Positions 1-5,792 of a DNA stretch of 8,381 nt are shown here, piece by piece. The stretch spans positions 6,244 to 14,624 of the forward strand of contig MGNL01000142.1 in NCBI GenBank assembly GCA_001796785.1, read 5' to 3'. The notes beneath the pieces were generated by a model that worked only from the letters and a program-made list of their open reading frames with translations, ran no database searches and was not told where the DNA came from. The DNA comes from Chloroflexi bacterium RBG_16_51_16. Its GTDB lineage: Bacteria; Chloroflexota; Anaerolineae; Anaerolineales; Villigracilaceae. The position numbers were made by a program, and so were the translations under genes. Position 1 is the first letter of the stretch. Each line of letters opens with the position of its first letter.

Positions 1-1076
1 TGAGGGATATGCGGTAACACCGCGCGGGTGTCCAGGTAAACAGCATGACCGCCAGGGGGTTGAATTGTGGCAATTCCCGATTCGTTCAAACGGCCTGCCA
101 GGTAGGCGGTTTGAGCAAGCCGGTATGCCAGGTAAGTCTCATCCAATCCTTCATATAATCCCACCGCAATGGCATCCAGGTCTCTTCCCGCCAGGCCTCC
201 ATAGGTTGGAAAACCTTCCCTCAGAATCAATTCATTTTTCACGTTCTGGAAAAGGTTTTCGTCGTTCATACACAGCAGCCCGCCGATGTTGACGATCGCA
301 TCCTTTTTGGCGGACATGCACATTCCATCGGCAAGGCTGAACATCTGCCTCGCAATATCCTTTACAGTTTTATTTTGATACCCCTTTTCCCGTTGTTTGA
401 TGAAAAAGGAGTTCTCAGCATAACGGGCGCCGTCGATGAAGAACGGAATCTTGTTTGTCCGATACACTTTGGCGATGGCTTCGAGGTTTTCCATTGAAAC
501 CGGTTGACCTCCACCGGCGTTGTTCGTAACCGTGACCATTCCAAACGGTATATTCTTCAATCCGACTTTTTCTATCAATGCGGTTAGCTTATTGATATCC
601 AGGTTGCCCTTGAAAGGGTGAGGATTGGATGGCTCAAACGCTTCATCGATAACCAGGTTCGTTGGATGGCCGCCGCGAGCGCGAATATTGGCATCTGTGG
701 TGTCGAAATGCATGTTCGAAGGGATATAACAGCCCGGTTTAACCAGGACCGCGCTGAGGATATTTTCAGCTGCCCGCCCCTGGTGTGTGGGGACGAAAAA
801 TTTGAAGCCAAAAATGTCTTCAACGGCACCTTTCAGCCGGTGAAAAGACCGCGCCCCGGCATATGACTCATCCCCGCGCATCAGAGCCGCCCACTGTTCC
901 TGGCTCATGGCTCCTGTACCGGAATCAGTAAGCAGGTCGATAAAAATGTCTTCTGCTTTGAGGGTGAAGACATTGTATCCAGCCTGTTGCATTGCGGCTT
1001 TCCTGGCTTCAGGTGAAATGAGCCGGATGGGTTCGATGACTTTTATACGAAATGGTTCGGGAGGGTGTGCAAGCAT
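1..1076 (-). CDS. tnaA: Tryptophanase (L-tryptophan indole-lyase), 3' end cut by window edge
   Basis: PLP-dependent beta-eliminating lyase of the tryptophanase/tyrosine phenol-lyase family; tryptophanase cleaves tryptophan to indole, pyruvate and ammonium in the cytoplasm. The reverse strand is open for 358 codons from ATG 1074-1076 to the edge. The family is usually about 455-470 residues, so roughly 100 C-terminal residues lie outside. Visible landmarks are THQGRAAENIL (about 98-108), TNNAGGGQPVS, FFIDGARYAENSFFIKQRE, the PLP-lysine motif MSAKKDAIVNIGG (K257/K258, the second being the likely Schiff-base lysine), EGFPTYGGL and GGHAVYLD. The motif HFDTT (Asp125) matches the tryptophanase FDTT (E. 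coli Asp137), whereas tyrosine phenol-lyases have Thr-rich FTTT there, so I favour tryptophanase. The start is preceded by GGAG five bases upstream and an in-frame stop at 1095-1097. The gene is divergent from the phosphate genes. No TnaC-like leader peptide is seen. Tyrosine phenol-lyase remains possible because C-terminal specificity residues are missing. Confidence 0.88.
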   Translation of the reverse strand, partial: MLAHPPEPFRIKVIEPIRLISPEARKAAMQQAGYNVFTLKAEDIFIDLLTDSGTGAMSQEQWAALMRGDESYAGARSFHRLKGAVEDIFGFKFFVPTHQGRAAENILSAVLVKPGCYIPSNMHFDTTDANIRARGGHPTNLVIDEAFEPSNPHPFKGNLDINKLTALIEKVGLKNIPFGMVTVTNNAGGGQPVSMENLEAIAKVYRTNKIPFFIDGARYAENSFFIKQREKGYQNKTVKDIARQMFSLADGMCMSAKKDAIVNIGGLLCMNDENLFQNVKNELILREGFPTYGGLAGRDLDAIAVGLYEGLDETYLAYRLAQTAYLAGRLNESGIATIQPPGGHAVYLDTRAVLPHIP

Positions 1077-1249
1077 TCCTGCTCCGTAAGGAGTTTAATT
1101 GCGATGAATATACAACCCCGGTCTAATATCCACTACCCTGTATCATTCTACTGCAAAACACACAGCGCAGAGAATTATTTATGTCATGGGAGTGGTATGA
1201 TTGGTATCCATTATTTGCCGTAGATGGGAAAGTTCGTTTCGGATTTAAT

Positions 1250-1870
1250 ATGTCCATATTTTTTAAAAAACGCGAAGAGATTTTTCATAAATTGATCCAA
1301 GACCAGGCTTCGATCACCTATGAGGGTTTGAAGCTTCTTGTGAAATATTTGGATACCCAGGCTCCTGAGATCGCAGAGCAATTGTCCCTAAAGGAGAAGG
1401 AAGCAGATGAGGTGCGGCGCATCCTGATCGATGAATTGAATCGCAGGTTTGTGACACCCTTTGATAGGGAAGATATATTCTCACTTTCTCGGTCCATCGA
1501 TGATGTAGTCGATTATGCCGACAGCACCGTTAGCGAAATGGTCGTGCTTAAAGTCAAATCCAGTACTTATATGCAGCGAATCGCTACCCTCTTGAAGGAT
1601 GCTGCCTATGAAATCTACCAGGCGGTGCTTCGACTGCAAAAACACCCGGCCGTTGCAATCGACCATGCCCAGCGTGCCAAAGCTCTGGAAAATCGCGTGG
1701 AGGCCGTCTACCGTGAAGCGGTGGCGGATTTGTTTTCTGGCCCGGAAGACATCCATCATGTGGTTGAGATGTTGAAGATGCGGGAAGTCTACAGGCATCT
1801 ATCGAACGCGGCGGATCGTGGTGATGAAGCCGCCAATATCATCTCGGATATCGTTGTTAAAAAAACATGA
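1250..1870 (+). CDS. DUF47/PhoU-like phosphate transport regulator
   Basis: A 206-residue, probably all-helical protein of the DUF47 (TIGR00153) family. These PhoU-related cytoplasmic proteins are typically encoded next to PiT phosphate permeases and are thought to regulate them. Seen in the sequence: the N-terminal MSIFFKKREEIFHKLI followed by YEGLKLL, the acidic helix KEKEADEVRR (48-57), TPFDREDIFSLSRSIDDVVDY (69-89), and a second PhoU-like repeat ending REVYRHLSNAADRGDEAAN (178-196). The E/D-x-x-x-D pattern in both repeats resembles PhoU metal-binding motifs. I chose ATG 1250 because it gives the usual family length and N-terminus. An in-frame ATG at 1181 would add 23 aromatic-rich residues. 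Neither start has a strong Shine-Dalgarno sequence. The PiT gene follows after 105 bp on the same strand, so the two probably act as one unit. Confidence 0.88.
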   Translation: MSIFFKKREEIFHKLIQDQASITYEGLKLLVKYLDTQAPEIAEQLSLKEKEADEVRRILIDELNRRFVTPFDREDIFSLSRSIDDVVDYADSTVSEMVVLKVKSSTYMQRIATLLKDAAYEIYQAVLRLQKHPAVAIDHAQRAKALENRVEAVYREAVADLFSGPEDIHHVVEMLKMREVYRHLSNAADRGDEAANIISDIVVKKT

Positions 1871-1898
1871 TCTCCAGAGGATTTGACTTAATCCAGGT

Positions 1899-1921
1899 GT
1901 TCAACCAGCAGGGGGTTTAAC
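1899..1921. repeat. Imperfect intergenic hairpin, GGGGGTT-type (copy A)
   Basis: Between the DUF47 and PiT genes, an inverted repeat pairs 1899-1906 with 1914-1921: seven pairs with one C/T mismatch, and loop AGCAGGG. No T-run follows, so it is not a classic intrinsic terminator. Its sequence matches the hairpin at 6622-6643 at 19 of 23 aligned positions (three substitutions, one gap). It may be a dispersed element or an mRNA-processing/stability hairpin. Confidence 0.5.
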
Positions 1922-1975
1922 CTGCAAGCATGACTTGTCTGTCTGATAATCTCCCCTGAAACTAATCAAGTTTTC

Positions 1976-2950
1976 ATGTCCCGAGAATTAATTATCGTCA
2001 TCGGTTTGGCATTGCTGTTTGATTTTCTCAACGGTGTCCGGGATTCGTCCAATATTGTTGCGACCATGATCTCTTCACGTGCCATCCGTCCATTTGCAGC
2101 CTTGGCTTTGGCTGCATCCGCTGAATTTGTCGGACCGTTTCTGTTTGGGGTCGCGGTTGCTACAACGATCGGAGATGAGATTGCTCAAACCAACGTATTA
2201 ACTCTTGAAGTGATCACATCTTGTTTATGCGCCGCGATTATCTGGAATTTGATCACGTGGCTATTAAGCATCCCCAGCAGCTCATCTCACGCACTGATTG
2301 GTGGCATTCTCGGTGCTGTATTGGTAGGTGTGGGTTCTCAAGCTATTAAACTTGGTGGATTGGGCAAGGTTTTGATTGCATTATTCGCTTCTCCACTGAT
2401 CGGATTCGCTTGCGGTTTCATCATCATGCGCTTAATCTACTTTCTGGCAAGCCGGGCTTCGCCAGGCATAAACGAGCTTTTTAAACGGGGACAACTCTTC
2501 ACGGCTTTGGCGATGGCCCTCAGCCATGGTACCAATGATGCTCAAAAGACCATGGGAATAATCACGTTGGGTTTGGTCGTCGATGGTGTTCTTCCGCAAT
2601 TCAGTGTACCAACCTGGGTCATCGCTCTTAGTGCCGGGATGATTGCATTAGGAACCAGCTTGGGTAGCTGGCGTCTCATCCGCACTTTGGGTGGAAGATT
2701 TTATAAAATCAGACCCGTACACAGTTTTACAGCGCAATTGTCCTCGGCAATGGTGATATTTACGGCTTCTCTTCTAGGAGGGCCAGTCAGCACCACCCAG
2801 GTAGTAAGTTCTGCGATTATCGGTGTGGGAAGCTCGGAAAGATTTGGAAAAGTTCGCTGGAGTGTTGCCGGGGATATGATGATGGCTTGGCTGATTACCA
2901 TTCCGGTTAGTGCTTTGATATCCGCTGGAGTATATTGGCTGTTAATTTGA
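1976..2950 (+). CDS. PiT-family inorganic phosphate transporter
   Basis: A 324-residue polytopic membrane protein of the PiT (PF01384) family, low-affinity phosphate symporters of the inner membrane. Both halves of the family's internal inverted repeat are visible. The first signature is FDFLNGVRDSSNIVAT (15-30) with PSSSSHALIGG (100-110). The second is ALSHGTNDAQKTMGI (181-195) with GPVSTTQVVSSAIIG (269-283). The conserved Asp/Asn pairs are D23/N26 and N187/D188. The length fits the short bacterial PiT class. The first signature is unusual, with GVRDSSN where GFHDAAN is common. ATG 1976 is the first start giving the expected N-terminus, but no good Shine-Dalgarno sequence precedes it, so coupling to the upstream DUF47 gene or a leader-poor start is possible. 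The sequence does not show whether H+ or Na+ is the coupling ion. Confidence 0.95.
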   Translation: MSRELIIVIGLALLFDFLNGVRDSSNIVATMISSRAIRPFAALALAASAEFVGPFLFGVAVATTIGDEIAQTNVLTLEVITSCLCAAIIWNLITWLLSIPSSSSHALIGGILGAVLVGVGSQAIKLGGLGKVLIALFASPLIGFACGFIIMRLIYFLASRASPGINELFKRGQLFTALAMALSHGTNDAQKTMGIITLGLVVDGVLPQFSVPTWVIALSAGMIALGTSLGSWRLIRTLGGRFYKIRPVHSFTAQLSSAMVIFTASLLGGPVSTTQVVSSAIIGVGSSERFGKVRWSVAGDMMMAWLITIPVSALISAGVYWLLI

Positions 2951-3034
2951 ATTTTCCATCGAGCGTACATTCCGCTTTATAAAGACACTCAGGGCTAAAA
3001 TGCATCCTTTCCAGGATGGAATTCATTGTCAGCC

Positions 3035-3126
3035 GATGCATCCGGTGTCGCTCTGAAACGATCCGATCGATCGAACTGATTTTTCCTGTTTGATTGGAGC
3101 TCCGGATCGTCTGACGTCGTTAGACG
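3035..3126. promoter_or_regulatory. Palindrome-rich spacer upstream of the membrane protein gene
   Basis: The spacer between the PiT gene and the next gene is dense in perfect dyads: GATGCATC (3035-3042), CGATCGATCG (3064-3073) and GGAGCTCC (3096-3103). An 8-bp inverted repeat joins ACGATCCG (3058-3065) to CGGATCGT (3103-3110). A compact hairpin joins CGTCTGAC (3108-3115) to GTTAGACG (3119-3126), with one G-U pair and a 3-nt loop. ATGCATCC also occurs as a direct repeat (3000-3007 and 3036-3043). No convincing -35/-10 pair or T-run was found. The block could be operators, a structured 5' leader or an unknown small RNA; no known riboswitch class was recognised. Confidence 0.4.
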
Positions 3127-3147
3127 TGAAGACATGCTGAAGGATAA

Positions 3148-3894
3148 ATGAACAGGTTCCGTATTTATTTAGGGTTAGGAATATTCATCTTCTCCGTTAT
3201 TGGACTGATTTGGGCTCTTTATCCGATCCCACGGATAAACCGTATTCAAAAATTACAACCGATCCTTCTGCAATCCCCCGAGTCGACCGCCGTTGCTGAT
3301 CACAAGTCGATCAACTTATCTCCATCAGTCCAGGCATCTGAACCATTGATCATGGATGGTCAGCAATTAATTCTTGTATTTCCATCTCAGATTCGTTATG
3401 GAGATAAGGATATTGTCCAATTGGTGTTTCAGCCAATCAATAATGAGACGCCGGTTGGATTTGAAACTGTGGAGAGTTTAGGTTTTGATCCGTGGGGAAC
3501 CCACCTGGAGGATGGGAATAAAACATATCTTGCGTTAGCCGAGGCACGGCTTGACCTGGTTGGTCTGGATGTCAGGCCGTCGGATCTCGTCAGCGAACCA
3601 TTGCATCCCGGCGGTTCGGCGACCTTTTTTTGGAGTATTGATCCAGCGCGGGTTGGTAGTTATCAGGGAACGGCCTGGCTTTATTTGCGTATCACGGATT
3701 CATCCACAGGCTTGGAAACGCGGAAAGCGATCTCGGCTCAGATTATCGAGATCAAGGTGGTTGATATCCTAGGCTTATCCACGACCTGGGTCCAGGTGCT
3801 GGCATGGATCGGTATGGCGGCGGGTGTTATCCTCGGAAAACCGTTTATTGATGAACTGAAAGGTCATTACTCAGCCCGCCTTCACACAAGATGA
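3148..3894 (+). CDS. Unrecognised double-anchored envelope protein
   Basis: I do not recognise this 248-residue protein. It has a positively charged N-terminus (MNRFR), a hydrophobic anchor at about 7-25, and a low-complexity linker rich in Ser/Pro/Gln at 40-68. A probable beta-rich domain covers 70-205, with alternating hydrophobic strands such as LILVFPSQIRYGDKDIVQLV (74-93) and GGSATFFWSIDPARVGSYQG (155-174). A second membrane helix lies at about 214-231, followed by a short basic tail. The pattern Trp-x-(I/V)-x-Pro-x-x-x-Gly followed by strands recalls immunoglobulin-like beta-sandwich domains; this is inference from pattern only. The domain would lie outside the membrane with both termini inside. 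AAGGA (3140-3144) lies three bases before ATG. The gene stands alone between two structured spacers, so context gives no function, and it should stay 'hypothetical membrane protein'. Confidence 0.85.
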   Translation: MNRFRIYLGLGIFIFSVIGLIWALYPIPRINRIQKLQPILLQSPESTAVADHKSINLSPSVQASEPLIMDGQQLILVFPSQIRYGDKDIVQLVFQPINNETPVGFETVESLGFDPWGTHLEDGNKTYLALAEARLDLVGLDVRPSDLVSEPLHPGGSATFFWSIDPARVGSYQGTAWLYLRITDSSTGLETRKAISAQIIEIKVVDILGLSTTWVQVLAWIGMAAGVILGKPFIDELKGHYSARLHTR

Positions 3895-3950
3895 TACGTA
3901 CCATCCCTGGGTAAAGATTATGGCTAATACAGTATCACCAGGGATAATCT
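3892..3950. other. Set of crossing inverted repeats at the 3' end of the membrane protein gene
   Basis: Three complementary pairs follow the stop codon region in crossing order. TGATAC (3892-3897) pairs with GTATCA (3932-3937). ATCCCTGG (3903-3910) pairs with CCAGGGAT (3938-3945). AGATTAT (3915-3921) pairs with ATAATCT (3944-3950). They cannot all form as one simple hairpin, so they are either alternative folds or a pseudoknot-like structure. No poly-T tract follows, so a standard intrinsic terminator is unlikely. Confidence 0.35.
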
Positions 3951-3967
3951 GAGGATCATATAGGCTC

Positions 3968-4007
3968 TTTAGGTGGGGGTTAAAAATAATGACGAAAATC
4001 ACCTGAA
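3968..4007. other. Imperfect stem upstream of the nuoA promoter
   Basis: TTTAGGTG (3968-3975) can pair with CACCTGAA (4000-4007): eight pairs including one G-U, around a 24-nt A-rich loop. It lies between the upstream gene and the nuoA promoter. It may contribute to ending upstream transcription, but the long loop and lack of a T-run make this weak. Confidence 0.25.
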
Positions 4008-4042
4008 AAATTGACATGCCTTCATTAGAGGCGATTGTTCTT

Positions 4043-4053
4043 TATGGTACAAT
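4043..4053 (+). promoter_or_regulatory. Extended -10 promoter for nuoA
   Basis: TATGGTACAAT carries the TRTGN extended -10 element followed by TACAAT (4048-4053; five of six consensus positions). Transcription would start near 4060, giving a leader of about 29 nt before the nuoA ATG. No good -35 lies at 17 bp (4025-4030 is TTAGAG), which is acceptable for an extended -10 promoter. A perfect TTGACA at 4011-4016 is 31 bp away, too far to serve this -10. Confidence 0.65.
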
Positions 4054-4057
4054 TTTT

Positions 4058-4081
4058 CCGCTTGTGAGATAAATCACGCGG
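4058..4081. promoter_or_regulatory. TTGTGA-N6-TCAC dyad over the nuoA transcription start (Rex- or CRP/FNR-like operator, or leader hairpin)
   Basis: Positions 4062-4079 read TTGTGAGATAAATCACGC. This matches the Rex operator form TTGTGA-N6-TCACAA at 10 of 12 fixed positions, and the CRP core TGTGA-N6-TCACA at 9 of 10. It begins about at the predicted +1, a typical repressor position. Rex senses the NADH/NAD+ ratio and is known to control nuo and other respiratory genes in some bacteria, which suits a complex I promoter. Alternatively, as RNA, GTGA/TCAC plus CCGC (4058-4061)/GCGG (4078-4081), with a two-base bulge, forms a hairpin that covers the first two bases of the nuoA Shine-Dalgarno GGAG. 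Confidence 0.45.
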
Positions 4082-4088
4082 AGAAATC

Positions 4089-4445
4089 ATGAACAACGAA
4101 TGGCTTTTCGTTGCATTTTTTATTGTCATTGGTGCGCTTGTCCCTATCGCCGCGATCAGCGTCGCGTGGCTGGTCAGCCCCAAAAAATCCAATCCAATTA
4201 AGCAATCAACTTATGAATGCGGGATCGAGACCGTGGGTGAGAGCTGGGTCCAATTTAAAGCCCAATACTACATCTTTGCCCTTGTCTTTTTAGTTTTCGA
4301 TGTCGAAACTGTCTTCCTATTCCCGTGGGCCGTAAAAATTGGTCAGCTGGGTCTCTTTGCTGTCGTCGAAGGAATAATATTTATCGGCATCCTTATCGCC
4401 GGTCTGGTCTATACCTGGCGAAAAGGGATGTTGGAGTGGTCATAA
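4089..4445 (+). CDS. nuoA: NADH-quinone oxidoreductase subunit A
   Basis: A 118-residue small membrane subunit of complex I, equivalent to mitochondrial ND3. It sits at the junction of the membrane and peripheral arms beside the quinone site. Three membrane helices are visible at about 6-29, 60-80 and 87-109. The conserved first loop contains YECGIETVGESWVQFKAQYY (42-61), including the ND3-type Cys44. The second helix carries FDVET (70-74), whose D71 and E73 correspond to the acidic pair studied in E. coli NuoA. The length is standard. GGAG lies five bases before ATG, and the extended -10 promoter and dyad lie just upstream. Unusually, nuoB, nuoC and nuoD do not follow. After 121 bp of hairpins comes nuoH. 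Confidence 0.96.
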   Translation: MNNEWLFVAFFIVIGALVPIAAISVAWLVSPKKSNPIKQSTYECGIETVGESWVQFKAQYYIFALVFLVFDVETVFLFPWAVKIGQLGLFAVVEGIIFIGILIAGLVYTWRKGMLEWS

Positions 4446-4460
4446 AGGAAATTCTTGGAG

Positions 4461-4500
4461 GAGAAGGCTGATAGGAAAAATTCCTCTCAGCCTTTTCTTT
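4461..4500 (+). terminator. Strong hairpin with short T-rich tail after nuoA
   Basis: GAGAAGGCTGA (4461-4471) pairs with TCAGCCTTTTC (4487-4497): eleven pairs including one G-U. After a single mismatch the stem continues as AGGAA/TTCCT around an AAA loop. The tail is CTTT, and the 3' arm itself contains TTTT. It resembles an intrinsic terminator or attenuator starting 16 bp after the nuoA stop. If it works as a terminator, it would make nuoA partly or wholly a separate transcript from nuoHJKL. Confidence 0.6.
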
Positions 4501-4507
4501 GCGTAAA

Positions 4508-4532
4508 GCCAGGTTGTCTCTCTCGACCTGGC
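4508..4532 (+). other. Second hairpin, in the nuoH leader
   Basis: GCCAGGTTG (4508-4516) pairs with CGACCTGGC (4524-4532): nine pairs including one T-G, around loop TCTCTCT. It follows the terminator-like hairpin by 10 bp and lies 24 bp before the nuoH Shine-Dalgarno sequence. There is no T-run, so it is more likely an mRNA 5' stabiliser, a processing site or a protein-binding dyad. Confidence 0.45.
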
Positions 4533-4566
4533 AGGTGAACAACTAAAGCTGGAGCAGGAGAATTTT

Positions 4567-5754
4567 ATGGAGTTCTGGAAAGATCCGTTAAAAGCGGCTG
4601 CGGATTGGTTAGCCGGGATCTTGGTTGGCTGGGGATTAGCCTCGCAGGTTTCCCAGGTCATCATTGCATTTCTGGGTGTTCTCATCCTTATCAGCCTGCT
4701 GATGGTCCTGGATATCTTTTTAGTCTGGGTGGAGCGCAAGACCGTGGCGCGCTTCCAGGACCGCCTCGGGCCTAACCGTCTGGGTCCTTTCGGGTTGATC
4801 CAACCCTTCGCTGACATCATTAAATTATTGATCAAGGAAGATACAACCCCCGGGGGTGCCGACAAATGGGTTTACAACCTTGCACCAGTGCTTTCGATGA
4901 TGTCCGTTCTCATGATCTGGGCGATCATCCCTCTGGCGCCAACCGTTGTTGGTGTGGATCTGAATGTCGGTATTCTTTACTTGATTGCAGCGGGTGCGAT
5001 TGGAACATTGTCGATTATTATGGCCGGTTGGTCCTCGAATAATAAATTCGCAATGATCGGTGCGTTTCGCGAGGTGGCTATTCTGGTTTCTTTCGAAATT
5101 CCGATGCTCACCATCCTGCTAATCCCAACGGTATTATCCGGTACGATGGGCATCAATGGGATCATTGAAAGCCAGTCACTTTGGTATGTGTTCCTTTCAC
5201 CCTTGGGTGCTTTGATATTTTTGATCGCGGCCATTGCCGAACTGGGTCGGGCGCCTTTTGATATGGGTGAGGCTGAATCTGAGTTGGTGGCCGGCTATAA
5301 CATCGAATATTCGGGTATGAAATTCGGCATGTTTTACGCGGGTGAATTGTTGCATGCGTTCACCTTCGGAGGCTTCTGGGCCATCTTTTTCTTCGGTGGA
5401 TACAGGTTCTTCGGGCTCGAAAAGGTCCATCCGTTCCTGGCAGTCGCGGTATTGATCTTCAAGGCGATGCTCGGTTACTGGGTGATCATGTGGGTAAAGT
5501 ACACGCTGATGAGGATCCGCATCGACCATATGCTGGCTTTGAACTGGAAATTTTTAACGCCTCTGGCATTCATCCTCCTCATGGCTACCGCCCTTACGAA
5601 TGCCATTCTTAAAAATAGCTCCATTTTGATTTATTGGGCAGGCATGTTTATTGTCAATATCATCATCGCCTTCGTCGCCTTGGAAATTGCCCGCCGAGTC
5701 AGTACGGCTCAGCGTGCGCGTTTGGAAGGCCGGAAAGGAGCTGCAGCCGCCTGA
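4567..5754 (+). CDS. nuoH: NADH-quinone oxidoreductase subunit H
   Basis: A 395-residue membrane subunit of complex I (ND1 family) that forms much of the quinone chamber and the start of the proton path. Family motifs are clear: VWVERKTVARFQDRLGPNRL (53-72), IQPFADIIKLLIKED (78-92), LAPVLS, AGWSSNNKFAMIGAFRE (153-169), and the acidic loop ELGRAPFDMGEAESELVAGY (225-244) with E235, E237 and E239, followed by NIEYSGMKFGMFYAGE (245-260). It is about 70 residues longer than E. coli NuoH. The extra length is an N-terminal segment of about 25 residues and a C-terminal extra helix (351-373) with a basic, Ala-rich tail ending GAAAA. AGGAG lies six bases before ATG 4567. The gene normally found next, nuoI, is absent; nuoJ starts 38 bp later. 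Confidence 0.96.
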   Translation: MEFWKDPLKAAADWLAGILVGWGLASQVSQVIIAFLGVLILISLLMVLDIFLVWVERKTVARFQDRLGPNRLGPFGLIQPFADIIKLLIKEDTTPGGADKWVYNLAPVLSMMSVLMIWAIIPLAPTVVGVDLNVGILYLIAAGAIGTLSIIMAGWSSNNKFAMIGAFREVAILVSFEIPMLTILLIPTVLSGTMGINGIIESQSLWYVFLSPLGALIFLIAAIAELGRAPFDMGEAESELVAGYNIEYSGMKFGMFYAGELLHAFTFGGFWAIFFFGGYRFFGLEKVHPFLAVAVLIFKAMLGYWVIMWVKYTLMRIRIDHMLALNWKFLTPLAFILLMATALTNAILKNSSILIYWAGMFIVNIIIAFVALEIARRVSTAQRARLEGRKGAAAA

Positions 5755-5792
5755 GGGATGGATATCCTGACCCTGTTGCTGCAAAGAGATTT

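Noticed and set aside
1077..1249. TnaC-like leader peptide or clear promoter between tnaA and the DUF47 gene
   Set aside because: No short frame with a Trp codon sits upstream of tnaA on its strand, and candidate -10 boxes on both strands lack suitable -35 partners.
3003..3018. Hairpin CATCC/GGATG as a terminator for the PiT gene
   Set aside because: It has only five pairs and no T-run.
3968..3985. Possible third copy of the GGGGGTT hairpin element
   Set aside because: It shares only the GGGGGTTAAA core and lacks the AAC-AGC part and a matching stem. A similar GGGGGTT also occurs by chance within tnaA near 55-61.
4011..4016. Perfect TTGACA as the -35 of the nuoA promoter
   Set aside because: It lies 31 bp from the good -10, and the hexamer at proper spacing (4033-4038, GATTGT) matches only three of six -10 positions.
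4440..4865. A 141-codon minus-strand frame across the nuoA-nuoH gap
   Set aside because: Most of it mirrors the conserved start of nuoH, and the rest reads through the hairpins; no recognisable protein results.
5634..5792. Upstream extension of the nuoJ frame from ATG 5634
   Set aside because: It overlaps nuoH out of frame, and its translation lacks membrane character and NuoJ similarity; ATG 5793 gives the family N-terminus.
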